A stretch of DNA of 32,544 bases from JAVBTR01 sp031556065 (GTDB taxonomy: Bacteria > Bacillota > Clostridia > Christensenellales > Aristaeellaceae), in assembly GCA_031556065.1 (NCBI GenBank), contig JAVBTR010000040.1, forward strand, positions 1-32,544, written 5' to 3'. The translations under genes were made by a program, and so were the position numbers. Below, piece after piece: positions 25,129-32,537 of the stretch. Position 1 is the first letter of the stretch. Each line of letters starts with the position of its first letter. The notes under the pieces are model-generated. The model worked only from the letters and a program-made list of their open reading frames with translations. It was not told the DNA's origin and searched no databases.

Positions 25129-26427
25129 ATGAAGCGTATATATCTTTGTATGAGTTCCGATATTGTTCATAATGGACATATTAAAATTATCTCTAAAGCA
25201 GCTGAGTTGGGCAAGGTTACGGTGGGAGTACTGACGGATGAGGCGATCGCCAAGTACAAACGCTTTCCGTTGATCAATTTTGACGAAAGATATGCAGTGA
25301 TCAGCGCCATTAAAGGTGTGAACAGCGTTGTGGAACAAAGAGATGTTGATTATACCGAGAATCTTTTAAAATACAAACCTGATATCGTTGTTCATGGTGA
25401 TGACTGGCGCGTTGGCATACAGCAGGGGATCCGTAAGAAAGTTATTGAAACGCTAAAAACATATGGCGGCGAGCTTGTAGAGTTTCCTTATACGTACAGT
25501 GAAGCCATTGAGCGTCTTGAACAGGACAGCCGACGTATCTTATCTATGCCTGAATTGCGCCGCTGTCGTTTGAATGAGCTGCTTCGGCTCAAACCAGTTA
25601 TCAATATTCTTGAAGCGCATAATGGTTTGACCGGGTTGATTGTGGAAAACACGGTTGCAATGCGGAACGGCCATCCGGTTCAGTTTGATGGGATGTGGGT
25701 ATCATCACTGTGTGATTCTACAGCAAAAGGCAAGCCGGATACAGAACTGGTGGATAATACTTCCCGACTGAACACCATTGATGAAATTATGGAAGTGACA
25801 ACCAAGCCGATCATTCTTGATGGTGATAGCGGCGGTTCCTTGGAGCATTTCCCATTTTGGGTAAAAACGCTGGAACGCATTGGTGTAAGTGCTGTGATCA
25901 TCGAAGATAAAGTGGGAGCTAAGCGCAATTCTCTATTTGGCACAGAGGTACACCAGACCCAGGCAACCATTCAAGATTTTTCTAGAAAAATCGAAGCGGG
26001 GCGAAAAGCACTGACTACCCCTGATTTTAGGATCATTGCGCGTATTGAAAGCCTGATCCTTGAACAGGGAATGGAAGATGCCATCACCCGGGCTCGTGCT
26101 TTTTTGGAGGCTGGCGCCAATGGTATTATGATCCACTCACGTCAGAAGAGCCCGGATGAAATATTTGAGTTTTGTCGCCAATTCCGCAGCTTTGAAAAAA
26201 ATGCGCCGCTGGTCGTTGTGCCAACAACCTTTAACAATGTAACGCAAGAAGAATGGGCTGAGCATGGGGTAAATATTGTTATCCACGCAAATCATCTTGT
26301 TCGAAGCGCCTTCCCGGCGATGCAAAACACAGCTGTCTCTATTTTGGAAAACGGAAACAGTGAACAGGCCTCTAAGCGGTACTGCATGCCTATAAAGCAA
26401 GTTCTTACACTTATTCCAGAACAGTGA
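25129..26427 (+). CDS. PEP mutase fused to a cytidylyltransferase-like domain (Fom1-like)
   Basis: Rearranges phosphoenolpyruvate to phosphonopyruvate, the entry step to C-P bonds. Residues 1-135 form a TagD-like nucleotidyltransferase fold with HNGH (14-17) but no RTxGISTT signature at its end (FPYTYSEAIERL instead). Residues 145-432 are PEP mutase: GKPDTELVD, DGDSGG (231-236), and EDKVGAKRNS (259-268), which matches the diagnostic EDKxxxKxNS pattern separating PEP mutase from isocitrate lyase relatives. This order is that of Fom1 of fosfomycin biosynthesis, whose N-terminal domain cytidylylates 2-hydroxyethylphosphonate. ATG 25129 follows GGAG with 8-base spacing; the frame is open twelve codons further up but without an RBS. 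It ends the operon, facing the convergent DUF4422 gene. Confidence 0.93.
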   Translation: MKRIYLCMSSDIVHNGHIKIISKAAELGKVTVGVLTDEAIAKYKRFPLINFDERYAVISAIKGVNSVVEQRDVDYTENLLKYKPDIVVHGDDWRVGIQQGIRKKVIETLKTYGGELVEFPYTYSEAIERLEQDSRRILSMPELRRCRLNELLRLKPVINILEAHNGLTGLIVENTVAMRNGHPVQFDGMWVSSLCDSTAKGKPDTELVDNTSRLNTIDEIMEVTTKPIILDGDSGGSLEHFPFWVKTLERIGVSAVIIEDKVGAKRNSLFGTEVHQTQATIQDFSRKIEAGRKALTTPDFRIIARIESLILEQGMEDAITRARAFLEAGANGIMIHSRQKSPDEIFEFCRQFRSFEKNAPLVVVPTTFNNVTQEEWAEHGVNIVIHANHLVRSAFPAMQNTAVSILENGNSEQASKRYCMPIKQVLTLIPEQ

Positions 26428-26454
26428 GCTTGCGGCATATATGCTGCAACAAAG

Positions 26455-27219
26455 CTATTTACGAGTGGGATAACTGGCTTGCTTTCGTCTCAAAAAAGTA
26501 TAGATTTTCCTTCCCCAATATTGCTTTTCCAAATTGACTACAGGCAGTTCTTTGTATGCGATGTGATTCGTTCCTACCCACACGTCCATCAGCCGTTCGG
26601 CTACATAGCCGAAGACCCGCTGATCTTTTTGCGAATAAGTGCTGATGTCTAATTGGGCTTCCAATTCGAACAGGATATCGAATAGCCAGGTGCAGTAAGC
26701 ATCAAACATTGGTTGCCGCATCAAGAACATATTGAAGCGGTGGCCGCTACGTTTTTGCATAGAGGCTTTCCAAGCGGGAAGGTATTCGGGAAAATTCTCT
26801 TGTAAGATGGCCTGGGTGGTGGTCAGGTCGAACTCATGATGAGCGTGAATATATTGGGAATAGTTGGTCTCTATATAGTAATGGCGTTTGCGAGGCAGGA
26901 TCAAATCCGTTTTAACCATAAGCTGTTCCACATCTTTTCTGGAGATGAGACGGTTTTTCTTGTTACCGAAAAAGGTTCTGGCAAAGTAGCGGCGGTAGTG
27001 GCACAAGCCATACACATCTGCATCAATATGCTTCCATACCCAATAAAGGCCTGTCAGCTCGCAAAAAGAAAAGTTCTTGTCGCTGATGTTTTCGCCTTCA
27101 TCGTCCCGATAAAAGTCAATAGAGGTCTTGCCAAAGCTTCCTACCTGCAATGGCAGATACATAGAATCCTCCGGCATCCAATAGGGTTTGTGGGCAGCGA
27201 TAAGTATTTTGGTATTCAT
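26455..27219 (-). CDS. DUF4422 glycosyltransferase
   Basis: A 254-residue cytoplasmic protein of the DUF4422 family, found in capsule and exopolysaccharide loci and taken to be glycosyltransferases. Family patches are ILIAAHKPYWMP at the start, SFCELTGLYWVWKH, GLCHYRRYF, and FNMFLMRQPMFDAYCTWLFD. The ATG at 27219 follows AGGAGG at a rather long spacing of about 12 bases. It runs opposite to its neighbours, convergent with PEP mutase and divergent from the membrane protein at 27338, and has its own near-consensus promoter. Donor and acceptor are unknown. Confidence 0.82.
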   Translation of the reverse strand: MNTKILIAAHKPYWMPEDSMYLPLQVGSFGKTSIDFYRDDEGENISDKNFSFCELTGLYWVWKHIDADVYGLCHYRRYFARTFFGNKKNRLISRKDVEQLMVKTDLILPRKRHYYIETNYSQYIHAHHEFDLTTTQAILQENFPEYLPAWKASMQKRSGHRFNMFLMRQPMFDAYCTWLFDILFELEAQLDISTYSQKDQRVFGYVAERLMDVWVGTNHIAYKELPVVNLEKQYWGRKIYTFLRRKQASYPTRK

Positions 27220-27244
27220 AGGTGTTTATATCCTCCTGTTTAAC

Positions 27245-27273
27245 ATTATAGCGTTTTGCTGGGAAGGGGTCAA
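27245..27273 (-). promoter_or_regulatory. promoter for the DUF4422 gene
   Basis: On the minus strand, TTGACC (plus 27268-27273), a 17-base spacer, and TATAAT (plus 27245-27250). The transcript would have a leader of only about 20 bases before ATG 27219. Confidence 0.75.
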
Positions 27274-27337
27274 GCAGGGAGGTAATGATGAAGTGATTAG
27301 TAAATGGTTTATGAAATCCATTATGGAGGAACAAAGG

Positions 27338-28924
27338 ATGCAGCAGGATGAGTTTGAGCAAACTAATAAAGAAAATGCTTTGGTACGTGTTGCGGCACAG
27401 GTGATTTGTGTGCTATGCGTAGCTTTTTACCTGCCAATATGCATAATGCAAATAACGTTAAGAGGTAACGATGCGGGTTGTGTGATGCTCTGGGCAGCTG
27501 GCTTTGGGCTGGCCCTTTTTGTGTTGCACCAGTTTTTGGGCTTGATACATTTGAAGTGTAAGTTCATTATGAAAATAGCTATTGCTTCATTGGCAATGAT
27601 CGCGCTGTATGTCATTCAAGCTGCTTATATCGGACTCTTTGTTGGCGAGAATGGTTGGGATATTAAAGGGATAACAGAAGCGGCGGAAGCGATTGTTACC
27701 AAAGAAGGCAGCCTGTGGTATCTGAATTTTTATCCTAACAATGCGCTACTGACGCTTTTTTATGCTGCCTTTTGGGAAGCACCAGGTTTGTTAGGGTTAA
27801 ATGGTATCCGTCATTTTATGTCGCACATCAATATTGTTTTTGTGGATGGGGCGTTCATAATTGGATGCTTAACGGTGAAAAAGATGCTTGGTGGGAAGGG
27901 ATTGCGTCTATTTATCGTCATTTCGATTGGCCTATTTGTGTTTTCGCCATGGCTGTCGGTACCTTATTCAGATACATTTTCTATGCCTTTTGTGGTACTC
28001 ATGTTTTATTTGTTTCTTGTTTGGAGGGAAATGAGTAAAATGTGGCAGAGATGGTTGATCGTGCTTGCAATAGGTATTGCTGCTGGGGTAGGATTTATGA
28101 TCAAACCCACAGCGATTATCATGTTAATTGCTATAAGTGCCATATGGTTTCTTCGAGGGCTTGGAAATTGGAAACGCTTTTTTGAGCGGATCGGGTGCAT
28201 ATTGCTATGCGTGGGAATGGTAGTTACTGTTTCGAAAGTGACGTACCAAGTCACGTATCATTTTACAGATAATCGTATTTCGGCTTTGTATATTGAAGAC
28301 AATGCATTTCCTATGACTCATTTTATGATGATGGGGTTAAACTCTCATGGATCTCATTATGGTGGATATACAAACGGGGATGTGGTGAATACAATTGCTA
28401 TTGGTGGTAAGGCGGCAAAGCAAGCCTACCATTATGAAGTGATTAATCAGCGACTCAAGGATATGGGTCTTAGCGGATATTTGGATTTTCTATTGCATAA
28501 AGCACAGTATATTTTTGACGACGGCACCTTCTTTTTCAATCGGGAAGGAAATTTTCTTGTGGATGGGCCTTTTGATACATCACAAGCGGGAAAACATATG
28601 CAATCTTTCTTTTATGGCAGTGAAGGACGAACGATGAAGGATTTTAACATTGTGGCAAATGGCCTGTGGCTTGTGATTCTCTTGCTTTGCTGTATCTCTT
28701 TTTTTGATAAGAGCAAAGCAAATTTGGATAGCGTTACAATCCTGCGATTGTGTATTTTGGGCCTAGCGGCATTTCATTTGCTGTTTGAGGCGCGGTCACG
28801 CTATTTAGTAAATCACTTGCCCGTATTTGCTTTGCTGGCGACGCAAGGAGCGCTATTGATGATAGCTATAATGCAGAAGGCGAATAATAGAGGTTGCAAA
28901 GAAAGTGCTTTTACGGTAAAATAA
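27338..28924 (+). CDS. multi-pass membrane protein, GT-C glycosyltransferase-like
   Basis: A 528-residue protein with about ten to twelve hydrophobic segments. ATG 27338 is preferred because GGAGG lies 8 bases before it; the open frame extends to 27188 but that part runs under the start of the divergent DUF4422 gene and through the intergenic promoter. The first outside loop has ENGWDIKGI with Asp108, then FYPNN (131-135). An acidic residue followed by a YPxN patch is usual in GT-C enzymes of the mannosyltransferase type. It probably adds a sugar from a polyprenyl-phosphate donor outside the membrane. It lies about 36 bases upstream of the second exporter permease and is likely in its operon. 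The exact family is not recognised. Confidence 0.68.
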   Translation: MQQDEFEQTNKENALVRVAAQVICVLCVAFYLPICIMQITLRGNDAGCVMLWAAGFGLALFVLHQFLGLIHLKCKFIMKIAIASLAMIALYVIQAAYIGLFVGENGWDIKGITEAAEAIVTKEGSLWYLNFYPNNALLTLFYAAFWEAPGLLGLNGIRHFMSHINIVFVDGAFIIGCLTVKKMLGGKGLRLFIVISIGLFVFSPWLSVPYSDTFSMPFVVLMFYLFLVWREMSKMWQRWLIVLAIGIAAGVGFMIKPTAIIMLIAISAIWFLRGLGNWKRFFERIGCILLCVGMVVTVSKVTYQVTYHFTDNRISALYIEDNAFPMTHFMMMGLNSHGSHYGGYTNGDVVNTIAIGGKAAKQAYHYEVINQRLKDMGLSGYLDFLLHKAQYIFDDGTFFFNREGNFLVDGPFDTSQAGKHMQSFFYGSEGRTMKDFNIVANGLWLVILLLCCISFFDKSKANLDSVTILRLCILGLAAFHLLFEARSRYLVNHLPVFALLATQGALLMIAIMQKANNRGCKESAFTVK

Positions 28925-28960
28925 ATTGGCTATTGAATCAACAGAAGGATGGTTGTTTTT

Positions 28961-30430
28961 TTGAGCAACGAGTTATTTAGTTTAAAAAAGATGGGTCGTT
29001 TGCAAAGGACCTGTGTGCTTATTTGCTTAGTGTATATCGTGGCGGCGGCGCTGTTTTATTACGCGGCGGCCATGGACTGGGATGTGCAGGGCGCGGAAAT
29101 TAAGTTAATGAACCCGGACATGCGGCTTGGGGTACTGGCTGGAGATGTAGTGATTGAGCAGGCCATTATCCCGGGAACCGATACCATCGACCGGGTGGAA
29201 CCTTATTTTGATATGATGGGCGATGTGACAGGTAAGCAGGTGGCAGTGGAGCTGCTGCAGGATGGTCGGGTGCTTAGCAGCAAGACTATGGAGCTAAGCG
29301 ATATAACTGTGAATACATTTCAGCCTATTGCTTTTGATGCGCCTGTAACGGTGAAGAGCAGCAAGGAAGCAATAATTCGCCTTACGTTGAAAAGCATGGA
29401 AGAAAAAAATGCCGTAACGGTTTTTTATGGCGATAGTGTGGCGTTGGCAAAAGGGTCGGTTGCCGTTGGTGAAGAAACCACTTTTGCTGTGAACGGCGAG
29501 CCGATGCATGGTGCTTTGGCTATGCGGATCATTGGACGCAGCTACTATCATATGAGCCAGACCTACCTCCTTTTGTCGGCAGGGGTTTTTGCACTGCTCG
29601 TGTTTGTGATGATTACTCAGGTGCGCAAGTTCCGCAGGCATGAGAGCACCTTTTTGATCCGGGTTATGGTGGTGCTGGACCGGTACAGTTATCTGATGAA
29701 ACAAATGGTCAGCCGAGATTTCCATGTGAAGTATAAACGTTCTGTACTGGGAGTGCTGTGGAGCTTTATTAATCCTCTCTTAACCATGGCAGTACAGTAT
29801 TTTGTATTTGCCGGACTGTTTAAAAACAATGTGGATAATTTTGCGATTTACCTTTTAACAGGCATCGTCACTTTCAACTATTTTAATGAAGCGGCCAGTA
29901 CAGGACTGAACTCTATTGTGGGTAACGCGTCGCTGATTACGAAAGTCTATGTGCCCAAATTCATTTACCCGGTGATTCCGGTGCTTTCAGCTACCATCAA
30001 TATGCTGTTTTCTTTAATCCCCTTAATTGGCGTAATGCTTTTAAATGGCATTGCATTTACAAAAGCACTTTTGCTGTTGCCAATTGGTATTTTATTTGTG
30101 ATGATTTTCTCCATTGGCATGAGCATGATTCTGTCTACTTCTATGGTGTTCTTCAGGGATACGAAATTCCTTTGGGGTGTCATTTCCATGCTGTGGAACT
30201 TTTTAACGCCTATCTTCTATACGGAAGCGCTCATTCCGGCTAGATTTATTGGACTATACCATATGAACCCTATGTATCAATTTGTTTATTTTATGCGTAC
30301 GATCATAATGGGCGGGGTATCGCCCAACCCGATGACGTATCTCTACTGCATTGTGGCATCGGCGGTGCCCTTGCTAATTGGCTTGTTCATGTTCAGAAGG
30401 CATCAGAACAAATTTGTGTTTAATCTGTAA
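28961..30430 (+). CDS. ABC-2 exporter permease with N-terminal extracytoplasmic domain
   Basis: About 489 residues, nearly double the usual Wzm. The C-terminal 260 residues form a normal ABC-2 polysaccharide exporter: MKQMVSRDFHVKYKRSVLG amphipathic start, LWSFINPLL, STSMVFFRDTKFLWG and LTPIFYTEALIP. The first 220 residues are an extra module: a membrane segment near residues 15-35, a strand-rich domain of about 155 residues outside the membrane, and a second membrane segment. I chose TTG 28961, giving MSNELFSLKK; ATG 28949 is four codons earlier but abuts the AGAAGG that would be its RBS. The Wzt-type ATPase follows by 14 bases. Confidence 0.85.
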   Translation: MSNELFSLKKMGRLQRTCVLICLVYIVAAALFYYAAAMDWDVQGAEIKLMNPDMRLGVLAGDVVIEQAIIPGTDTIDRVEPYFDMMGDVTGKQVAVELLQDGRVLSSKTMELSDITVNTFQPIAFDAPVTVKSSKEAIIRLTLKSMEEKNAVTVFYGDSVALAKGSVAVGEETTFAVNGEPMHGALAMRIIGRSYYHMSQTYLLLSAGVFALLVFVMITQVRKFRRHESTFLIRVMVVLDRYSYLMKQMVSRDFHVKYKRSVLGVLWSFINPLLTMAVQYFVFAGLFKNNVDNFAIYLLTGIVTFNYFNEAASTGLNSIVGNASLITKVYVPKFIYPVIPVLSATINMLFSLIPLIGVMLLNGIAFTKALLLLPIGILFVMIFSIGMSMILSTSMVFFRDTKFLWGVISMLWNFLTPIFYTEALIPARFIGLYHMNPMYQFVYFMRTIIMGGVSPNPMTYLYCIVASAVPLLIGLFMFRRHQNKFVFNL

Positions 30431-30444
30431 GGGGGCGGGTTCAT

Positions 30445-31176
30445 ATGGCAAATGTGGTGATCGATGTAAAAAACGTGAGCCTGGCGTTTCGGATGAACAC
30501 CAACAAGGCTCAGAATTTAAAAGATATCATTGTATTAAAGCTGCAAGGCAAGCTAAAGTATGAAGAATTCTATGCCCTGAACGATGTATCCTTTCAAGTG
30601 AATGAGGGAGAAGTATTTGGGGTTATTGGCCGAAACGGTTCTGGGAAAAGCACAATTTTAAAGGTGATTTCCCAAATCTATAGACCTAATAAGGGTGAAG
30701 TGGCAGTGGCCAAGCCGGTGGTACCCATGCTGGAGTTGGGCAGCGGGTTCGACTTTGAACTGACAGGCCGGGAAAACGTGTTCTTAAATGGGGCTATTTT
30801 GGGCCATTCCAAGGCATTCTTGGAATCGAAATTTGATGAGATCTTAGCATTTTCCGAACTGGGCGATTTTATTGATATGCCGCTGAAGACCTATTCTTCT
30901 GGTATGCAGATGCGTCTGGCTTTTTCTGTGGCCACCATGGTAAAGCCGGAAATCTTGATTCTGGATGAAGTTTTGGCTGTGGGGGATGCGGCATTCCAAG
31001 AAAAGAGCTATGCCCGTATGCTGGAACTGATGGGCGGCGGTACAACCGTATTGCTGGTGAGCCATTCCATTGACCAGATCAAATCCATGTGTGATCGAGC
31101 AGTGTGGCTTGATCGGGGCGTTGTACGCATGGTTGGCGACGCCCGTGAGGTGGCAGCCGCTTACGAGGCGATGTAA
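30445..31176 (+). CDS. ABC exporter ATPase (Wzt-like)
   Basis: ATPase partner of the permease just upstream, exporting a lipid-linked polysaccharide. It has 243 residues with Walker A GRNGSGKST, signature YSSGMQMRLAF, Walker B ILILDEVLAVGD and VSHS. It ends soon after the nucleotide-binding domain, so it has no C-terminal glycan-binding domain. ATG 30445 follows GGGGGCGGG. The first 45 residues differ from those of the 23503 ATPase while the core motifs agree, so the two pairs are paralogous exporters, not a recent copy. Confidence 0.93.
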   Translation: MANVVIDVKNVSLAFRMNTNKAQNLKDIIVLKLQGKLKYEEFYALNDVSFQVNEGEVFGVIGRNGSGKSTILKVISQIYRPNKGEVAVAKPVVPMLELGSGFDFELTGRENVFLNGAILGHSKAFLESKFDEILAFSELGDFIDMPLKTYSSGMQMRLAFSVATMVKPEILILDEVLAVGDAAFQEKSYARMLELMGGGTTVLLVSHSIDQIKSMCDRAVWLDRGVVRMVGDAREVAAAYEAM

Positions 31177-31183
31177 ATAATGG

Positions 31184-31206
31184 GTCAAGGGAGCATATCC
31201 CTTGGC
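31184..31206 (+). terminator. small hairpin between the exporter ATPase and wecB
   Basis: GTCAAGGG at 31184-31191 pairs with CCCTTGGC at 31199-31206 (one G-T pair), loop 7 bases, followed by TCTTTG. The T-run is poor, so this is at most an attenuator or mRNA-processing hairpin inside the operon. Confidence 0.3.
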
Positions 31207-31233
31207 TCTTTGTGAGTATGGAGGAATTTTAAA

Positions 31234-32340
31234 TTGAAAGTCATGAGTGTATTTGGTACCCGGCCTGAGGCCATTAAGATGGCGCCGCTGGTAAAAGCCC
31301 TTGAAAAAGCACAGGGCATTGAAAACCTTGTGTGTGTTACAGCACAGCACCGGCAGATGCTGGATCAGGTGCTTGAGCAGTTTAACATAATTCCGGATTA
31401 CGATTTGAATTTGATGAAGGCTGGGCAGACCTTGGCCAGCATCACATCTGGTGTACTCGAAGGGCTGACCAAGGTACTCACGGAAGCCAAACCCGATTTG
31501 GTTTTGGTTCATGGGGATACCACTACTTCCACCGTTGCGGCCATGGCGGCCTTTTACCAGCAGATTCCCGTGGGCCACGTGGAAGCGGGCCTGCGCTCCT
31601 TCGATATGTATTCGCCTTTCCCGGAAGAAATGAACCGCTGCTTAACAGGCCGCATGGCCACCCTGCACTTTGCCCCAACGGAGCGCAACCGGGAAAACCT
31701 TGAAAAAGAGGGCATTACGGAAAATGTGTACGTGGTGGGCAATACGGTTATCGATGCGCTGATGCAGATGGTGCACAATGACTATGCCTTTAAAAACGAA
31801 GCCTTGCGGGTACTGCCGCTGAATGAAGGTCGCTGGGTGATGATGACAGCACACCGCCGGGAAAACCTGGGAGCGCCCTTGGAAGCTATTTGCAGAGCAG
31901 TGCGCCGTTTGGCGGATGAGCACCTGGATGTGCATTTTGTATACCCGGTGCATTTGAACCCGGCGGTGCGCAATACTGCATTTGAAATGCTTTCGGGTCA
32001 TGACCGTATTCACCTGATCGACCCAATCGAGGTGGAGGACATGCATAACCTGATGAAGCGGTCTTTCCTTGTGATGACGGATTCCGGCGGGCTTCAAGAG
32101 GAAGCTCCGGCCCTTGGCAAGCCGGTAATTGTTCTTCGCACGGAAACTGAGCGGCCGGAAGTGGTGGAGGCAGGCAAAGCCATCCTGGCCGGGGTGGACG
32201 AAGAAAAGATTTATGAAGCGGGCAAGCTGCTTTTGAACGATGCCGCCGAATACGAAAAAATGGCCCAGGCCATTAATCCTTATGGCGATGGGCATACCTG
32301 CGAAAAAATTGTGGAGATTATCAAGGCAAGGCAATGGTAA
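31234..32340 (+). CDS. wecB: UDP-N-acetylglucosamine 2-epimerase (non-hydrolysing)
   Basis: Interconverts UDP-GlcNAc and UDP-ManNAc, supplying ManNAc for surface polymers; also called MnaA in Gram-positive teichoic acid synthesis. The 368 residues match the family. Motifs are SVFGTRPEAIKM (5-16), VHGDTTTS with Asp95, GHVEAGLRSFDMYSPFPEEMNR with Glu117 and Glu131, TAHRRENLG, PVHLNP and DSGGLQEEAPALGKPV. The start is TTG 31234, with GGAGG 9 bases before it; the resulting MKVMSVFGTRPEAIKM is the family's usual start. It follows the second exporter pair and is probably the last gene of that operon, ahead of the terminator at 32392. Confidence 0.95.
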   Translation: MKVMSVFGTRPEAIKMAPLVKALEKAQGIENLVCVTAQHRQMLDQVLEQFNIIPDYDLNLMKAGQTLASITSGVLEGLTKVLTEAKPDLVLVHGDTTTSTVAAMAAFYQQIPVGHVEAGLRSFDMYSPFPEEMNRCLTGRMATLHFAPTERNRENLEKEGITENVYVVGNTVIDALMQMVHNDYAFKNEALRVLPLNEGRWVMMTAHRRENLGAPLEAICRAVRRLADEHLDVHFVYPVHLNPAVRNTAFEMLSGHDRIHLIDPIEVEDMHNLMKRSFLVMTDSGGLQEEAPALGKPVIVLRTETERPEVVEAGKAILAGVDEEKIYEAGKLLLNDAAEYEKMAQAINPYGDGHTCEKIVEIIKARQW

Positions 32341-32348
32341 TAAAAAGG

Positions 32349-32537
32349 AAGGGATTTATCCCTTGCAGACCATCAACAAACCCTAGGAGGTATCGGAGGA
32401 CCGCGGTCCTCCGATTTTCATTCCGAAATCGGCGACATGTGCGGCGATTTTCGGTGGAATTTCGTAGAAATTCCTACCTTGCCCGAACAAACGACCGTAA
32501 AATCGAAGATTTTACAGTGCAGTGAGGGAAATCCCTC
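32349..32537. repeat. run of closely packed hairpins at the window end
   Basis: Besides the palindrome at 32392-32415, this stretch holds AAGGGA/TCCCTT at 32349-32364, CCGAAATCG pairing with CGATTTTCGG (one bulge) at 32423-32454, GGAATTTC/GAAATTCC with loop GTA at 32456-32474, GTAAAATC/GATTTTAC with loop GAA at 32497-32515, and GAGGGA/TCCCTC at 32524-32537. That is six stem-loops in 190 bases with no convincing gene. It may be a structured RNA, a palindromic intergenic repeat, or a remnant of a small mobile element. The window ends inside or just past it. Confidence 0.6.
32392..32418 (+). terminator. rho-independent terminator after wecB
   Basis: Bases 32392-32415 form a perfect 24-base palindrome rich in G and C, centred on CCGCGG, that runs directly into TTT. 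This is a good stem and short T tract for termination of the wecB operon. The perfect symmetry means it could also end a transcript coming from the right, although there is no T tract on the other strand. Confidence 0.65.

Noticed and set aside
26430..26454. Possible terminator between PEP mutase and the convergent DUF4422 gene
   Set aside because: GCGGCA/TGCTGC can pair with one G-T pair, but no T run follows on either strand.
27188..27337. N-terminal extension of the membrane protein from TTG 27188
   Set aside because: It would overlap the start of the divergent DUF4422 gene and its promoter. ATG 27338 has GGAGG at proper spacing.
30844..31578. 244-residue minus-strand frame under the ATPase and wecB
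   Set aside because: It runs under two well-recognised genes, has His/Gln-rich shadow composition and no family motif.
31642..32334. 230-residue minus-strand frame under wecB
   Set aside because: The plus strand encodes a complete epimerase; the reverse frame has shadow-type composition.
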